Shown here piece by piece: positions 5,989-16,142 of a stretch of DNA of 32,110 bases. The notes beneath the pieces were generated by a model. It ran no database searches. It was not told where the DNA came from and worked only from the letters and a program-made list of their open reading frames with translations. The stretch covers positions 1-32,110 of the forward strand of contig CACYKE010000066.1 in the NCBI GenBank assembly GCA_902774925.1. Direction: 5' to 3'. The translations under genes were made by a program, and so were the position numbers. The DNA is from an uncultured Prevotellaceae bacterium. GTDB lineage: Bacteria > Bacteroidota > Bacteroidia > Bacteroidales > Bacteroidaceae. Position 1 is the stretch's first letter; every line of letters starts with the position of its first letter.

Positions 5989-8700
5989 ATGAGAAGCCAT
6001 TTAGAACTGAAGATTGACGGGCAGTGGCAGGCGCTGAAGCCCGACCAGAAACTGAGCATCGAGGAACCGTCGCCGCTGTGGAACGACACGCCGATGTTCT
6101 CGCAGCCGTTCACGCTGCCCTTCCGCTCGAACAGGGCGCTGCTGGGCAATGCCGACGACCCGAACAGTGACCTGCGGGCACCCGACTTCGACCGCAAGCA
6201 GGCACTGATATATGCCGAGGGCATCCCCTTCCGCTCGGCGGTGACGCAGGTGCAGGAGGGGGAGGTGATGGCCGACGAGCTGGCTATCAACCTCGACGCA
6301 TCGACGCGCTCGTTCGACGACCTGATAGGCGACCTGAAGTGTCAGGACATCCCGCTGAAAGACCGCATACAGGTGGGCGAGAAGATCGGCAACGTGCATG
6401 TGGAGGTGAAGTACGACTACCGGGTCACGGTCGATTACAAGGGGAAGAAGAGCAAGACGGAGTACACCTATACGGGCGACACGGCATCGGCTGACTTCGA
6501 GCCGAGCGTGACCGCTTTCAGCTACCCTGGCATCTGTCAGGTGACGGGTACGAAGCAGGTGGCGTTGAAGAAGACGGAGAAGGTATATCACACCGGCGAG
6601 AAGGTCAACGTGCCGAAGGAGCTCAACGACTATAAGAACTCAACCTTTATCAACGTGACAGATGCCTACGGCGAGAACTCGGACCACTGGGGAGAGGGAG
6701 GTGCGAAATACTGCAATGCCCGCGTCTGCTATCTGCATAAAGGGCTGAACGAGGACGGTACGACGAGCGACGACGTGATAGACCTGAAAGACTACAACCA
6801 GCAGGGGGGCGACCAGTACGAGAGCGTCTATCCCTACTGGGTGCTCGACGCCGACCGCCCCGCGAGCGGCATCTGCTTCTACGTGCTCTACTTCCTCGAC
6901 TGCCTGTTTGCCTACCTCGACGTAGAGTTCGACAAGTCGGCGCTGCTCGACGTGGAAGACCTGAAGCACCTCTGCTTCTTCACCACCCACGTGCGCTACG
7001 ACGTGGAGGAGGTGGCGGGCTATCCCGTGCTCACCACCTTCGACGAGGTGAACGCCTGGCTGGAGAGTCGCGGCTGCGACGGCAGGCTGAAGATGGACGA
7101 TCCTGAGCCGAAGTCGATACAGGAGTTCAGGTACGATGTGAACCACAGCGGGAACATACAGACGGTGAAGGTGGGCGTCGACAAGGTGGAGTCGATAGAG
7201 ACCGAGGTGCTGTCGATGCAGATCACCAAGTTCAATGCGAAGATCATGAAGATGATAGCCAACTCCGACAACTTCCCCGACGAGTCGGTGAAGACCATCC
7301 TCGACTCGCTGGAGGCATCGTTCGGCATCCGCTTCGACTACGACTACGAGCGCCACAAGGTGACGGCCTATCTGCTGCGCGACGTGCTGCGCTCGCAGGA
7401 AGAGCCCATTGCGTTCAACGGCAAGGTGCGCCGCATGGAGAAGGTGGCCGAGAAGATTACGGGCTTCCGCATGAAGTATTCAGCCGAGAGTACGCCCAAG
7501 GAGCAGGAGCAGTATATCCGCCGCCAGAAGCGCGACTACGACACAGATTTCGACTATCGCGAATACCCCGAGGGGCGCGTCATCCTCGACAAGACCTACG
7601 AGGAGATAGCCACCACCACGGGTGCTAATAATACCAATGTATATGTAGACCTGACGACGGGCGACGCCTTCCGCTTCAAGGTGAACAAGGAGACGGGCAA
7701 GGATCCGCGCCTGTTCGAAGTCGGCCAGTTCAAGGGCGTAGAGGTGGGCGACTGTTCGGTGGAAGCCGAAGAGGACGACACCATCCGCGAGTACGTCAGC
7801 GACTTCCAGCCGATGTCGTTCAACGATGTGAATGCCTACAACCGCATCTATGCCACCTCGAAGAAGCAGGTTGACATCACGAAGGACGGCAACGTATATT
7901 CCCTGTCGAACTTCAAGAGCGGCGGTCAGCCGATGCTCGTGGCCTACGTCGACGAGGACATGGAGCACGAGTTCGTGGAGCAGAAGATCAACAACCCGCT
8001 GTCGTCGATGCTCGTTGATATCTATTGCAGCGAGGTGCTGAAGGGCATTGAGTCTTACGACCCCAGCAATACCGACGAGGGCGAGTCGCCCCTGCAGACC
8101 TACGACTGGGGTTTGTCGGTGGCGATGATGCGCGGCGGGGGTACCGATATGGAGATACAGCGCTACGACCCCGGCTACGACGGATTCCAGAACGACAAGT
8201 GGCGCACGGTGGCTGGAGAGTATGCGCTGACCACCGACACGATGGACGCGATGGGCAACGTGTTCGACTACAACGGCACCCACGAGGGTATCGGCGAGGG
8301 CGAGCGGTTCTCGTTGAAGATTACGGGCTACCGACCTTTCCGCTACAAGTATGTCGATGGCAAGCTCAGGATCAGCACCAACCCGAAGGAGTGGGGCGAC
8401 CCGTCGTGGCTCGTGCCCTGCGACAGCGACGTGGAAGACCAGCAGCACCGCATACAGGAGAAGATACGCAGTCGCGGACTCTACGACTCGTTCATGTCGG
8501 AGCTCGCCCACTTCCTGCTGAACCGCAAGCTCTACAAGGTGTATGTCGATTGCACCGTGGCCGAGCTGATGGACTTCCCGAACCACTGGAAGCGCCGCTG
8601 GCGGCTGGGCGACAAGGTGGGCTACATCAACAAGGTGAGCTACGAGCTCTCGGTGGAGGAAGCCCTCACGGAGGCCGTCATCGAGTTCTACGCATTGTAA
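5989..8700 (+). CDS. Large tail/baseplate structural protein
   Basis: 903 aa, predicted soluble and beta-rich, with no transmembrane segment or signal peptide. The N-terminus (LELKIDGQWQAL, then FSQPFTLPFRSNRALLG) has the look of Bacteroidales phage tail proteins that pack against the tail tip. Later parts hold long beta-rich stretches, an internal acidic region, and a C-terminal segment ending in GYINKVSYELSVEEALTEAV. Size, position directly before a 355-aa beta protein and a 1383-aa fibre-like protein, and the absence of other genes between suggest a distal-tail or baseplate hub component. No lysozyme or peptidase motif is visible. The family assignment is by context and composition, not by a diagnostic motif. 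Confidence 0.62.
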   Translation: MRSHLELKIDGQWQALKPDQKLSIEEPSPLWNDTPMFSQPFTLPFRSNRALLGNADDPNSDLRAPDFDRKQALIYAEGIPFRSAVTQVQEGEVMADELAINLDASTRSFDDLIGDLKCQDIPLKDRIQVGEKIGNVHVEVKYDYRVTVDYKGKKSKTEYTYTGDTASADFEPSVTAFSYPGICQVTGTKQVALKKTEKVYHTGEKVNVPKELNDYKNSTFINVTDAYGENSDHWGEGGAKYCNARVCYLHKGLNEDGTTSDDVIDLKDYNQQGGDQYESVYPYWVLDADRPASGICFYVLYFLDCLFAYLDVEFDKSALLDVEDLKHLCFFTTHVRYDVEEVAGYPVLTTFDEVNAWLESRGCDGRLKMDDPEPKSIQEFRYDVNHSGNIQTVKVGVDKVESIETEVLSMQITKFNAKIMKMIANSDNFPDESVKTILDSLEASFGIRFDYDYERHKVTAYLLRDVLRSQEEPIAFNGKVRRMEKVAEKITGFRMKYSAESTPKEQEQYIRRQKRDYDTDFDYREYPEGRVILDKTYEEIATTTGANNTNVYVDLTTGDAFRFKVNKETGKDPRLFEVGQFKGVEVGDCSVEAEEDDTIREYVSDFQPMSFNDVNAYNRIYATSKKQVDITKDGNVYSLSNFKSGGQPMLVAYVDEDMEHEFVEQKINNPLSSMLVDIYCSEVLKGIESYDPSNTDEGESPLQTYDWGLSVAMMRGGGTDMEIQRYDPGYDGFQNDKWRTVAGEYALTTDTMDAMGNVFDYNGTHEGIGEGERFSLKITGYRPFRYKYVDGKLRISTNPKEWGDPSWLVPCDSDVEDQQHRIQEKIRSRGLYDSFMSELAHFLLNRKLYKVYVDCTVAELMDFPNHWKRRWRLGDKVGYINKVSYELSVEEALTEAVIEFYAL

Positions 8701-8720
8701 CACAAAAACATCAAGATATC

Positions 8721-9788
8721 ATGGCATCGAACTTACAACTTATCAGCGGTTCGCCGCTTATCGGTTCGCCGATAGTCTATCAGGTCACGGCAGGTTCGCC
8801 CGTCGGCGACGTCACCTTCCAGCGCGTGAAGATCTATGTAAAGGCGGGGCTCTCCAGCGAGGGCGTCTTCCGCACCTACCCGCTGTCGCAGCCCGTCCAG
8901 AAGGGTGAGACCGTCAGGATAGACATCTCGTCGGCACTGCAGGCCGTGGCCGACGGCTACGAGTACGAGGCAGACCCGCCCCAGCATTCGGCATCGAGCC
9001 CGTTTGTCTACCCCTACATCCAGTTCTCGCTGAAAGCCTACGACGAGTATATGCAGAACGGGCAGAACTCTGGCGACGTGGGCGAGACGACCAACGACGG
9101 CGGACGGGCGCTGATGGGCAGCTTCTCCGACCGCGAGCGGCTGGCGGCCCAGCAGGCAGGGCGCAACACAGCCCGCTTCTCGCGCAAGCCGTCGGGGGAG
9201 GCGGTGGCGGTGGAGATTGTCACCGTCGGCGAGACCTACCTGCGTGCCGAGCCGATGAGCGTAGGCATAGGCAACCTGACCAACGGACCGAGGCTGCGCA
9301 AGTTCACGATTGCCGGCGAGGGCTACCACACGCTGACGGCAGGCACGGAGAGCGTGAAGGTATATGCCGTGCCCAGTTCGCCCGACCGCTACTGGCTGCG
9401 GTTCGTCAACGGCCTGGGCGTGGTCGAGTCCGTCAGCGTCGCATCGCTCGTCAGCGAGGAGGTCAATTACAAGGTGTCGGAATACGTCGTGGCGCGTCAG
9501 GAACTGTTCAATCAGGTGAGCCGTGGCGCAGTCGTCAAGCAGAACGACCAGGAGCGGCTGAAGCTCAGCAGCGGTCCGATAGACCGCCTGTGGCAGCAGT
9601 GGTATCTGCACGAGCTGCTGCCGACCCCGCAGGCTTGGATATGGATCGACGGGCTGTGGATTCCCTGTCACATTGTGCCCGAGGAGACCGTCAGCGGCAT
9701 CAGCCGTGCCGACGGCAAGCTGCTGGAGGTGCAGTTCACCGTGCGGCTCGACATCGCGGGATCGCCATATTCAGCCCTTGCGGTCTGA
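8721..9788 (+). CDS. Tail-associated beta-rich protein (355 aa)
   Basis: Starts at ATG 8721, 20 bp after the previous stop; a longer open frame reaching back to 8199 is only read-through of another frame over the 903-aa gene. The product is a chain of short strands (LQLISGSPLIGSPIVYQVTA, VTFQRVKIYVKA) with many Ser, Gly, Val and Thr, typical of phage tail-tip or fibre-connector proteins. The C-terminal part (WIWIDGLWIPCHIVPEETVS, then VQFTVRLDIAGSPYSALAV) looks like a distal-tail domain. It lies between two very large tail genes and is probably assembled with them. No enzymatic motif is seen. Confidence 0.6.
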   Translation: MASNLQLISGSPLIGSPIVYQVTAGSPVGDVTFQRVKIYVKAGLSSEGVFRTYPLSQPVQKGETVRIDISSALQAVADGYEYEADPPQHSASSPFVYPYIQFSLKAYDEYMQNGQNSGDVGETTNDGGRALMGSFSDRERLAAQQAGRNTARFSRKPSGEAVAVEIVTVGETYLRAEPMSVGIGNLTNGPRLRKFTIAGEGYHTLTAGTESVKVYAVPSSPDRYWLRFVNGLGVVESVSVASLVSEEVNYKVSEYVVARQELFNQVSRGAVVKQNDQERLKLSSGPIDRLWQQWYLHELLPTPQAWIWIDGLWIPCHIVPEETVSGISRADGKLLEVQFTVRLDIAGSPYSALAV

Positions 9789-9790
9789 GA

Positions 9791-9895
9791 AGTTAAGAGT
9801 GAATAGTGAAGAGTGAATAGTGAAGAGTGAAGAGTGAAGAGTGAATAGTGAATAGTGAATAGTGAATAGTGAATAGTGAATAGTTAATAGTTTAT
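9791..9895 (+). repeat. Heptanucleotide tandem repeat (15 units) before the large fibre gene
   Basis: Units of AGTGAAT and AGTGAAG alternate from 9798, with AGTTAAG at the left and AGTTAAT, AGTTTAT at the right end. The tract fills the gap between two tail genes and ends 6 bp before ATG 9902. Seven-base units are prone to slippage, so length could vary between genomes and change the distance to the start. Confidence 0.9.
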
Positions 9896-9901
9896 TTTCC
9901 T

Positions 9902-12900
9902 ATGACAGAAGCAAAACCACAAAACTACTGGATATCGCCGACCGCGCTGCGCATCACGCTCAATGCGCTGTCGGATGCCGACTACATACAGGCCAGTGCC
10001 GCCAGCGGGGCGATGATCATGTGCTACATGAAAGGCATCGACGGGCTGGAGTACGACCACGGTCACAACTACAAGCGCTGGCCGCTGAAGATATCGCCGA
10101 CCTACTTCACCACCGCCACGAAGAAGTACGTCTACGTGCGCATCCCCCGTCCCGCCGCCGACCCCTCGGAGGTGGAGACCGACGTGGCTCAGGTGGTGTT
10201 CCCATCGGAGCACATAGATATATATGGATATAGCGAGGGCGGCACGCTGGTGGGCGACGAGAAGTATTACTACATCTACCTGCAGGGCATCATCTCCGCA
10301 TCGGAGGCCACCACCGAGGGACTGCGCCGCCACTGGGAGCAGGACATCGTGACCGGCACCCTCGCCAGCGACGAAGCCTACGATGCGGGCGGCGACGGCG
10401 AGTGGTGGCGCTACAACCCCGTGACCGACACGGTGGAGTTCCTCAAGACCATCTCGCACGCCGTCTTTGAGTTCCTCGAAGCCGCGCAGGCTACTATCCA
10501 CAACCTGAACGTGACGGGAACGCTCGACGCTATCAAGGGGTATATCGACGACTTGCGCTCGCACAACTACCAGTCGGGCATGCTCGACGGCGCAGGATTC
10601 CGTCTGACCAACGACAACGGCGAGGGCTCGTCGGAGCTGGAGCTCGACATACTGAAGGTGCGCAAGAAGGCCATCTTCATGGAGCTGGAGGTGCGCGAGG
10701 AGACATTCGTGGGCGGCAACAACCACTACTCGCCGGCGGGCTCTGTCATCTACCGCGTGGAGTATATGGACGAGCAGGACCAGGCCATCGGCTACACCGT
10801 GATGAAGGTGCCGTTCCTGCTGAAGCGGTTCGCCTTCCTCGGCAGGGTGTTCAACTACGCTGCCCGCAAGCGCATCCGCCGCCAGCTGTCGCCAGAGGAG
10901 TGGCGGCGGGTACACCACTTCCGCTGCTACCTGCTGGCCGACGACGGCACCACCGCCACCCGCAACTGGTGGAAGGTGGGCGACCAGCCGCGCTGCCAGA
11001 CGTTCAACAAGGCGATATCGTCCGCCAACAAGCGTGCCAACACCTACAACTGGAAGAAAGACCACTTCAGCGACGACCCCGCCACGCCGATGCCCGACTA
11101 CACGACCATCGAGGGACCATTCGAGACCGCCTACTACTGGCGCCTGTGCTCGAACGTCGGCAGCGAGAAGCTCGACGACGGCCACGTCTACGACTTCATC
11201 GACATGCCCTACGAGGGCTGGAGCGGCTACTCTGAGACCGACAAGCGCTCATTCCGCGACGGCGGCTCCGGCATCCCCGTGGCGGGCGACACCATCGTCT
11301 GCATCGGCAACCGCACCGACGAGAGCCGCATGAACGTGGTGAGCCTCTATACATCGGGCAGCGACAACCACCCGCCCGCCATCAAGGGCTACCGAGGCAT
11401 CCACACCTTCTCGTTCGAGAACACGCTGGTGTGGGAGATGTCGCCCGAGCAGTTCCTTGTCCGCTCGAAGGCGTTCAAGCTGCTCGACGACAGCGGCTAC
11501 CAGTTCCCCATGCCGCTGGAGAGGGGCGAGTGGGTGTACGGACAGCGCTACCACTGGTACGACCGCGTGTCGTGGAAGGGCTGCATCTGGCTCTGTCAGG
11601 TGCTCGACATCTACGTGTGGGAGAATGCCAACGGCACGGAGTACCAGCAGTGGCAGGTGGAGGACATCGAGTTCGGCGAGGGCAACTTCACCTACTCTGC
11701 CCACATCGCGGGCGACGAGATCGTAACGGGAACAGACCACTACTATAAGAAAGGAAAGGTGGGCGGACAGACCGTCTACTACATCCGTCTCTACACCTAC
11801 TCGGAGCCCGACAAGGACAACGACCTGTGGCTGCGCGAGGTCGACAAGGGGCGCAACGGTATCGACGGCGACGGCGTGGAGTTCGTCTTCGCCCGCACCG
11901 CCGAGAATAAGGCCCCGTATATCACAACCTCCTCGGACACCGACCCGCAGGGCAGGACCTATCTCGACGACGACTACCTGCCGATGTCGTCGGTGGGGCG
12001 CACGACCGACGATCCCGTCGGGCCGTCGAAGTCGCTGCCCTACGAGTGGAGCGCCCGCCGCGTGATGGGCGACCCCGACCCCGAGACGGGCACAAGGACA
12101 TGGAACAAATACAATGAGCGCATCGGCATCGCGGGCGGCGAGATGAAGCTCTGGGCGACATACACCGAGAGCTCCGTCCGTCTCGACCTGTCGAACGAGA
12201 TGGACATGGTGCAGACCGATAGAACGGGAAAGCCCGTGGCAGCACGCACCGTGACCACCGTCGCCCGACTGTTCGACGGCACGACCGAGATACAGATCAC
12301 GCCACGCGACCTGACCGTGAGCGGCGGCGACCTCACGCCGACGAAGACCGCCGACGGCAAGGGCGTACTGCTGACGTGGACGTTCTCGCCCACCGCCTAC
12401 CGCCCGCTGACTACGGCATGGGAGGTGAACATCGGCTATGCCTACAAGGGCGAGGCCTACAAGGCCGTGTTCACCATCGCCCCCTCGCTCGGCGAGGTCG
12501 TATGGCAGCTGAAGCCAGACATGTCGGCCATCCCCTTCCAGCGCGGCGCCGACAACGTGCTCACCCCTGCCAGCCGCAGCGTAGGGCTGAAGCTTGTCAG
12601 TATGGACCACGACAACACACAGGAGTTCTCGTCCGTCCAGCAGGGCATCATCGTGCGCTACGCCTTCGACGCTATGCCCGCATCGTCGTCGGCAGGCACG
12701 GGCTGGTCGTCGGGCGACATCACCGTCACGAACGACAAGGCCAATCTCTTCATCGCGCTGTTCAACTCTTCCGGCACCCTGCTCGACCGCGAGACCGTGC
12801 CAGTCATCAAGGACGGCGAGAAGGGTCAGAAGGGCGACCAGGGATTCCAGGGCAGGTACGAGCAGGTGCAGTACGCAATCAGTGCCTACAAGACGGCTGA

Positions 12901-14053
12901 TGCAGGTGCGGGGCCAGCCGACTGCGGGGAGAGCGCCTGGCAGTCGACCGCCCCCGTGCCGTCGGTCTACAGGCCGTTTGTATGGAAGCGCACGAGGACC
13001 TACGACCCTGCGACGGGCGTCTTCTCCTCGTGGTCGTATATCCGCGAGACTGGCGAGGACGGCGCTCAGGGCAAGACGGGGCTTTGGTACCGCTACTTAG
13101 GCGTGTGGGGCGTCGACGTCACGAGCGTCACAAACACGAATACTGTCGGCTACTACGTATGCTTAATCGACAACTACGGCAACAAGAGCTTCTGGATGAA
13201 CACGCTGCCTGCGGGCGAGACGAACAGAACGACCCCTGGCGGCACGGGCTGGGAGGTGATGAACTCAGTTTTTGAGTATTTCATGACGAAGGTCACTTTC
13301 GCCGATTCGGCCTACCTCGGCTCGTTCATCTTCAACGGCGATTGGATGATTTCGCAGACCCCTGCACCGGGCAGCCCATCAAGCTCCTATGAGGACTTCA
13401 ACGCCAGCTATCCCAATACTGCGCACGGCAACAACTTCATCCCGATGTATGCCGTGGACGGAAGGACGGGTCAGGTCTACATGCACGGGGCATACATTGA
13501 GGGTAATGTCTATGCGACTGGCACGCTGCGGGTTGTAAACAGCGGCGGCTCTGGTGTCGTCAAGATCAACGGGGATAGTAATGCCTCTTCTTCGAGCGAG
13601 TATAACGTGACCATCCTCGATGCGTCGGGTCTCTACTCGCGAGGGTCGGAAGACGGATTCAGGCTCGCCCACCACTCATCTGGCGTGGAGTTCCAGCGAT
13701 ATCACCCCGCCACGAGCAGCTGGCAGCCGTTCTATGCGGGCAGGGCCATGAGGGTCGAGTCGCGTTCGAAAGGCTCGTCCGCAAAAAGCCTTTACGCGAC
13801 GGACGACTTCGTGCTGTTCAATACGAGTGACGGATGGTGGGAACTCCCGACGGGCGTGCAGAACGGCAAGGTGCTCAGCCTTCGTAACATCAACGGAGGA
13901 ACGAACACCATCAAGCCTGCCAGCGGACAGCGGCTCCGTGACACCGACGGCTGGCACAAGCCTACGGACACAGGCCGAAACATCAACAACGACGAGCGTG
14001 CCGAACTGGTGTTCTACAACAACGACTGGTACCTCAACGTCATCGGAACATAA
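9902..14053 (+). CDS. 1383-aa tail fibre / host-contact protein with a collagen-like stretch
   Basis: The largest gene of the window and probably a trimeric, multi-domain tail-tip or side-fibre protein. Residues 1-330 carry strand-rich domains and an internal helix (FLEAAQATIHNLNVTGTL, about 180-200), where phage fibres often have a coiled coil. Around residue 970 there is a short collagen-like run, GEKGQKGDQGFQG, and another at about 1050 (GEDGAQGKTG). The last 300 residues contain Asn/Ser/Gly-rich beta domains (VKINGDSNASSSSEYNVT) of the type seen at receptor-contact ends, but no S74 autoprotease motif is obvious. It follows the heptanucleotide tract and ends just before promoter copy 2. 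Family assignment rests on size, composition and position. Confidence 0.68.
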   Translation: MTEAKPQNYWISPTALRITLNALSDADYIQASAASGAMIMCYMKGIDGLEYDHGHNYKRWPLKISPTYFTTATKKYVYVRIPRPAADPSEVETDVAQVVFPSEHIDIYGYSEGGTLVGDEKYYYIYLQGIISASEATTEGLRRHWEQDIVTGTLASDEAYDAGGDGEWWRYNPVTDTVEFLKTISHAVFEFLEAAQATIHNLNVTGTLDAIKGYIDDLRSHNYQSGMLDGAGFRLTNDNGEGSSELELDILKVRKKAIFMELEVREETFVGGNNHYSPAGSVIYRVEYMDEQDQAIGYTVMKVPFLLKRFAFLGRVFNYAARKRIRRQLSPEEWRRVHHFRCYLLADDGTTATRNWWKVGDQPRCQTFNKAISSANKRANTYNWKKDHFSDDPATPMPDYTTIEGPFETAYYWRLCSNVGSEKLDDGHVYDFIDMPYEGWSGYSETDKRSFRDGGSGIPVAGDTIVCIGNRTDESRMNVVSLYTSGSDNHPPAIKGYRGIHTFSFENTLVWEMSPEQFLVRSKAFKLLDDSGYQFPMPLERGEWVYGQRYHWYDRVSWKGCIWLCQVLDIYVWENANGTEYQQWQVEDIEFGEGNFTYSAHIAGDEIVTGTDHYYKKGKVGGQTVYYIRLYTYSEPDKDNDLWLREVDKGRNGIDGDGVEFVFARTAENKAPYITTSSDTDPQGRTYLDDDYLPMSSVGRTTDDPVGPSKSLPYEWSARRVMGDPDPETGTRTWNKYNERIGIAGGEMKLWATYTESSVRLDLSNEMDMVQTDRTGKPVAARTVTTVARLFDGTTEIQITPRDLTVSGGDLTPTKTADGKGVLLTWTFSPTAYRPLTTAWEVNIGYAYKGEAYKAVFTIAPSLGEVVWQLKPDMSAIPFQRGADNVLTPASRSVGLKLVSMDHDNTQEFSSVQQGIIVRYAFDAMPASSSAGTGWSSGDITVTNDKANLFIALFNSSGTLLDRETVPVIKDGEKGQKGDQGFQGRYEQVQYAISAYKTADAGAGPADCGESAWQSTAPVPSVYRPFVWKRTRTYDPATGVFSSWSYIRETGEDGAQGKTGLWYRYLGVWGVDVTSVTNTNTVGYYVCLIDNYGNKSFWMNTLPAGETNRTTPGGTGWEVMNSVFEYFMTKVTFADSAYLGSFIFNGDWMISQTPAPGSPSSSYEDFNASYPNTAHGNNFIPMYAVDGRTGQVYMHGAYIEGNVYATGTLRVVNSGGSGVVKINGDSNASSSSEYNVTILDASGLYSRGSEDGFRLAHHSSGVEFQRYHPATSSWQPFYAGRAMRVESRSKGSSAKSLYATDDFVLFNTSDGWWELPTGVQNGKVLSLRNINGGTNTIKPASGQRLRDTDGWHKPTDTGRNINNDERAELVFYNNDWYLNVIGT

Positions 14054-14070
14054 CCCTCCGCGCGGGCTCA

Positions 14071-14104
14071 GTCCCAAAATTAAAACGGCACTGCCGTATA
14101 TTTG
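14071..14104 (+). promoter_or_regulatory. Phage promoter motif, copy 2
   Basis: GTCCCAAAAT (14071-14080), 16 bp, then TATATTTG (14097-14104, perfect TAnnTTTG). The transcript leader to ATG 14234 holds a stable hairpin, GGCGGCTGGG-GAAG-CCCAGCCCGCC with one bulge (about 14117-14141), which may regulate stability or translation. Confidence 0.72.
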
Positions 14105-14233
14105 TGGTGTCGGACGGAGGCGGCTGGGGAAGCCCAGCCCGCCGAGGCCACCCCGAAAACGGGAAAAAGTTAAGGTTTGCCATTTTTGGCACCGAGAACA
14201 GATATTAATGTTTAACCCAAGAAGAAGAGAATT

Positions 14234-15310
14234 ATGGCAGTATCAGACGAATTTCGCGAGAACTGGCTCGAATGCCAGGAGGAGTACGGCAAGAACATCG
14301 AGGCGGGCGACATCCCCGTGCTTGAGCTCGACCGCATCGACGAGTCGATCTCATTGCCGGCGGTGAAGTTCACGGCACCCTTCGATCCGAGCATCGACAA
14401 CCAGTTCGACAGTTACGTGCATGTGCCGATGAAGACCTTCAAGAAGCCCATCGACGACCTTGCCGCCCAGGTGAGCCAGGCCACGAGCGACCTCGTAGAC
14501 CTGAAGCAGCGCACCGAGCAGGCCACCGCCGACGCCATCGCCGCCACCGACGAGGCAAGCAACGTGGACGCAGACCTGACGGGCATGACCGTGACGATAA
14601 CCAACCGCAAGGGTGTGTCGAAGGAAGTGAACATCGGCTTCGAGATACTGGAGCGCAACGTCTACCCCAGCATCGCGGCGATGAACGCCAACGCCGCCAA
14701 CGTCAGGCCAGGCGAGTTCTGCATGATCGCCACCACCGACCCCACCTCGCCCGAGAACGCGCAGCTCTGGAGCCGCAACTCGTCGCCGTCGACGAGCGAG
14801 CACCCCTTCACCTTCCTCTCCGACCTCGACCAGGCCGCCACATCGGCCTTCGCCGACTGGTTGGAGAACTACAAGCCCGTCATCGAGGCCGACCACACTC
14901 GCGCAGAGCAGGACCACTCGACCGCCACCAGCGACCACCAGACCGCCACCACCGACCACCAGACGGCCACGCAAGACCACGCGACCGCCACCACCGACCA
15001 CGCGACCGCCACCACCGACCACAGCATATCGGCACAGCAGCAGGCGACATTCGAGACTAACGAGGCCGCACGCCAGCAGACCTTCGACACCGACGAGGCC
15101 AACCGCCAGCAGACCTTCGACACCAACGAGGCGCAGCGGCAGGACACGTTCGAGAACAACGAGCAGGAGCGCATCGCCGCCATGACCGTCACACGCTGCT
15201 TCGTCCGCCTGCAGAACATGCACCTGATATTCGTACAGCCCGAGAGCGACTCGACGCAGTACAAGGTGCGCCGCGGACGGCTGAAAATCATCACAACCTA
15301 TAATACATAA
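14234..15310 (+). CDS. Fibre-shaft protein with heptad and 11-residue repeats
   Basis: 358 aa. A globular N-terminal part (1-70) is followed by a helical segment (about 75-105: FKKPIDDLAAQVSQATSDLV). At about 215-270 there are seven units of a 7-residue repeat of the form DHxTATx. These pass directly into four units of an 11-residue repeat (QQTFDTDEANR, QQTFDTNEAQR and variants, about 271-315). Heptads followed by hendecads are the signature of long trimeric coiled-coil shafts in phage fibres. The C-terminus is a small beta segment (LIFVQPESDSTQYKVRRGR). It is the first gene after promoter copy 2. The tandem repeats invite length variation between strains. Confidence 0.75.
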   Translation: MAVSDEFRENWLECQEEYGKNIEAGDIPVLELDRIDESISLPAVKFTAPFDPSIDNQFDSYVHVPMKTFKKPIDDLAAQVSQATSDLVDLKQRTEQATADAIAATDEASNVDADLTGMTVTITNRKGVSKEVNIGFEILERNVYPSIAAMNANAANVRPGEFCMIATTDPTSPENAQLWSRNSSPSTSEHPFTFLSDLDQAATSAFADWLENYKPVIEADHTRAEQDHSTATSDHQTATTDHQTATQDHATATTDHATATTDHSISAQQQATFETNEAARQQTFDTDEANRQQTFDTNEAQRQDTFENNEQERIAAMTVTRCFVRLQNMHLIFVQPESDSTQYKVRRGRLKIITTYNT

Positions 15311-15322
15311 AAGGAACAGAAT

Positions 15323-16138
15323 ATGGCAGTACAGACAAAGACAACAGACGTAGGACCCGTCGGTCTCATCCCGATGGGCGAATACAATCCATCAGCCACC
15401 TACTCGCTCTTGATGACCGTGCTCTACAACCACGACTCGTGGGTTTGCATCGCCATGACCCCCGAGGGCGACGAGAAGCAGATTAGCGGCATCGCCCCCG
15501 ACGACCCGACTCGCGGGGCGGAGAACTGGCAGGCCCTGACAGACGGAGGCCGCGCAGCAGTGGCAGTGGCAGGGCAGGTGCGCTCGGAGTTCAACGACTG
15601 GTTCGGGGCTACCGCCTCAGAGGGCATCCGCAGGACAGTCAGCGACTGGTTCGCCACCGTGCAGAACGCATGGAGCACCTGGTTCTCGCAGACCAAGACC
15701 GAGTGGACAAACTGGCTGAACAACACGAAGACGGCATGGACAGACTGGTTCAACAGCGTGAAGAGCGCCTGGACATCGTGGTTCGGCGCCGACGCCACCA
15801 GCGGCGTGCAGAAACAGTGGGCCACGCTGAAGGCCGACTCCACCGCCGCCACCAACCGCGCCAACACCGCAGCCGCCACCGCAGAGGCATGGAACACGCA
15901 TCCGCCCTACATCGGCGACGGTACGACGGGCGACCTGAACTACTGGTATCTCTACGACGTCACCACCGCGCAGTACATAAAAGGCCCCTACGCCAAGGGC
16001 GATGACATCGACTACTCGACGATGACCCCCGAGGAGAAGCAGCAGCTGATAGACAACATCAAGGCCGACCTCGTTTTCGCCCCAGACGCCGACTGCGAGG
16101 CCGCCGCCGCCGAGATCATCTTCACCCCGCAGGCATAA
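15323..16138 (+). CDS. Tail protein with tryptophan-repeat helix
   Basis: 271 aa. The N-terminal 80 residues form a small domain (GLIPMGEYNPSATYSLLMTV, then HDSWVCIAMTPEGD) of the type often attached to carbohydrate-binding or fibre proteins. Residues about 90-155 contain at least five copies of an 11-residue pattern W(F/L/S)xxxxxAW(T/S)xW, giving a helix with an aromatic stripe, a known feature of phage fibre shafts. The C-terminus ends CEAAAAEIIFTPQA; almost the same motif (CEAAAAEIAFVP) occurs in the small protein at 17653. It follows the previous gene by 12 bp, so it is in the same unit. Confidence 0.7.
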   Translation: MAVQTKTTDVGPVGLIPMGEYNPSATYSLLMTVLYNHDSWVCIAMTPEGDEKQISGIAPDDPTRGAENWQALTDGGRAAVAVAGQVRSEFNDWFGATASEGIRRTVSDWFATVQNAWSTWFSQTKTEWTNWLNNTKTAWTDWFNSVKSAWTSWFGADATSGVQKQWATLKADSTAATNRANTAAATAEAWNTHPPYIGDGTTGDLNYWYLYDVTTAQYIKGPYAKGDDIDYSTMTPEEKQQLIDNIKADLVFAPDADCEAAAAEIIFTPQA

Positions 16139-16142
16139 GTCT

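Noticed and set aside
8199-8720. 5' extension of the 355-aa tail gene
   Set aside because: It is an alternative frame over the end of the 903-aa gene, with Arg/Gln/Pro-rich nonsense composition; ATG 8721 gives a normal N-terminus.
9884-11185. Long - strand open frame opposite the 1383-aa fibre gene, and similar long - strand frames at 7480-8703 and 11249-12610
   Set aside because: They are antisense shadows of GC-rich codons; composition is Val/Arg/His-rich without domain structure, and the + strand genes are continuous and plausible.
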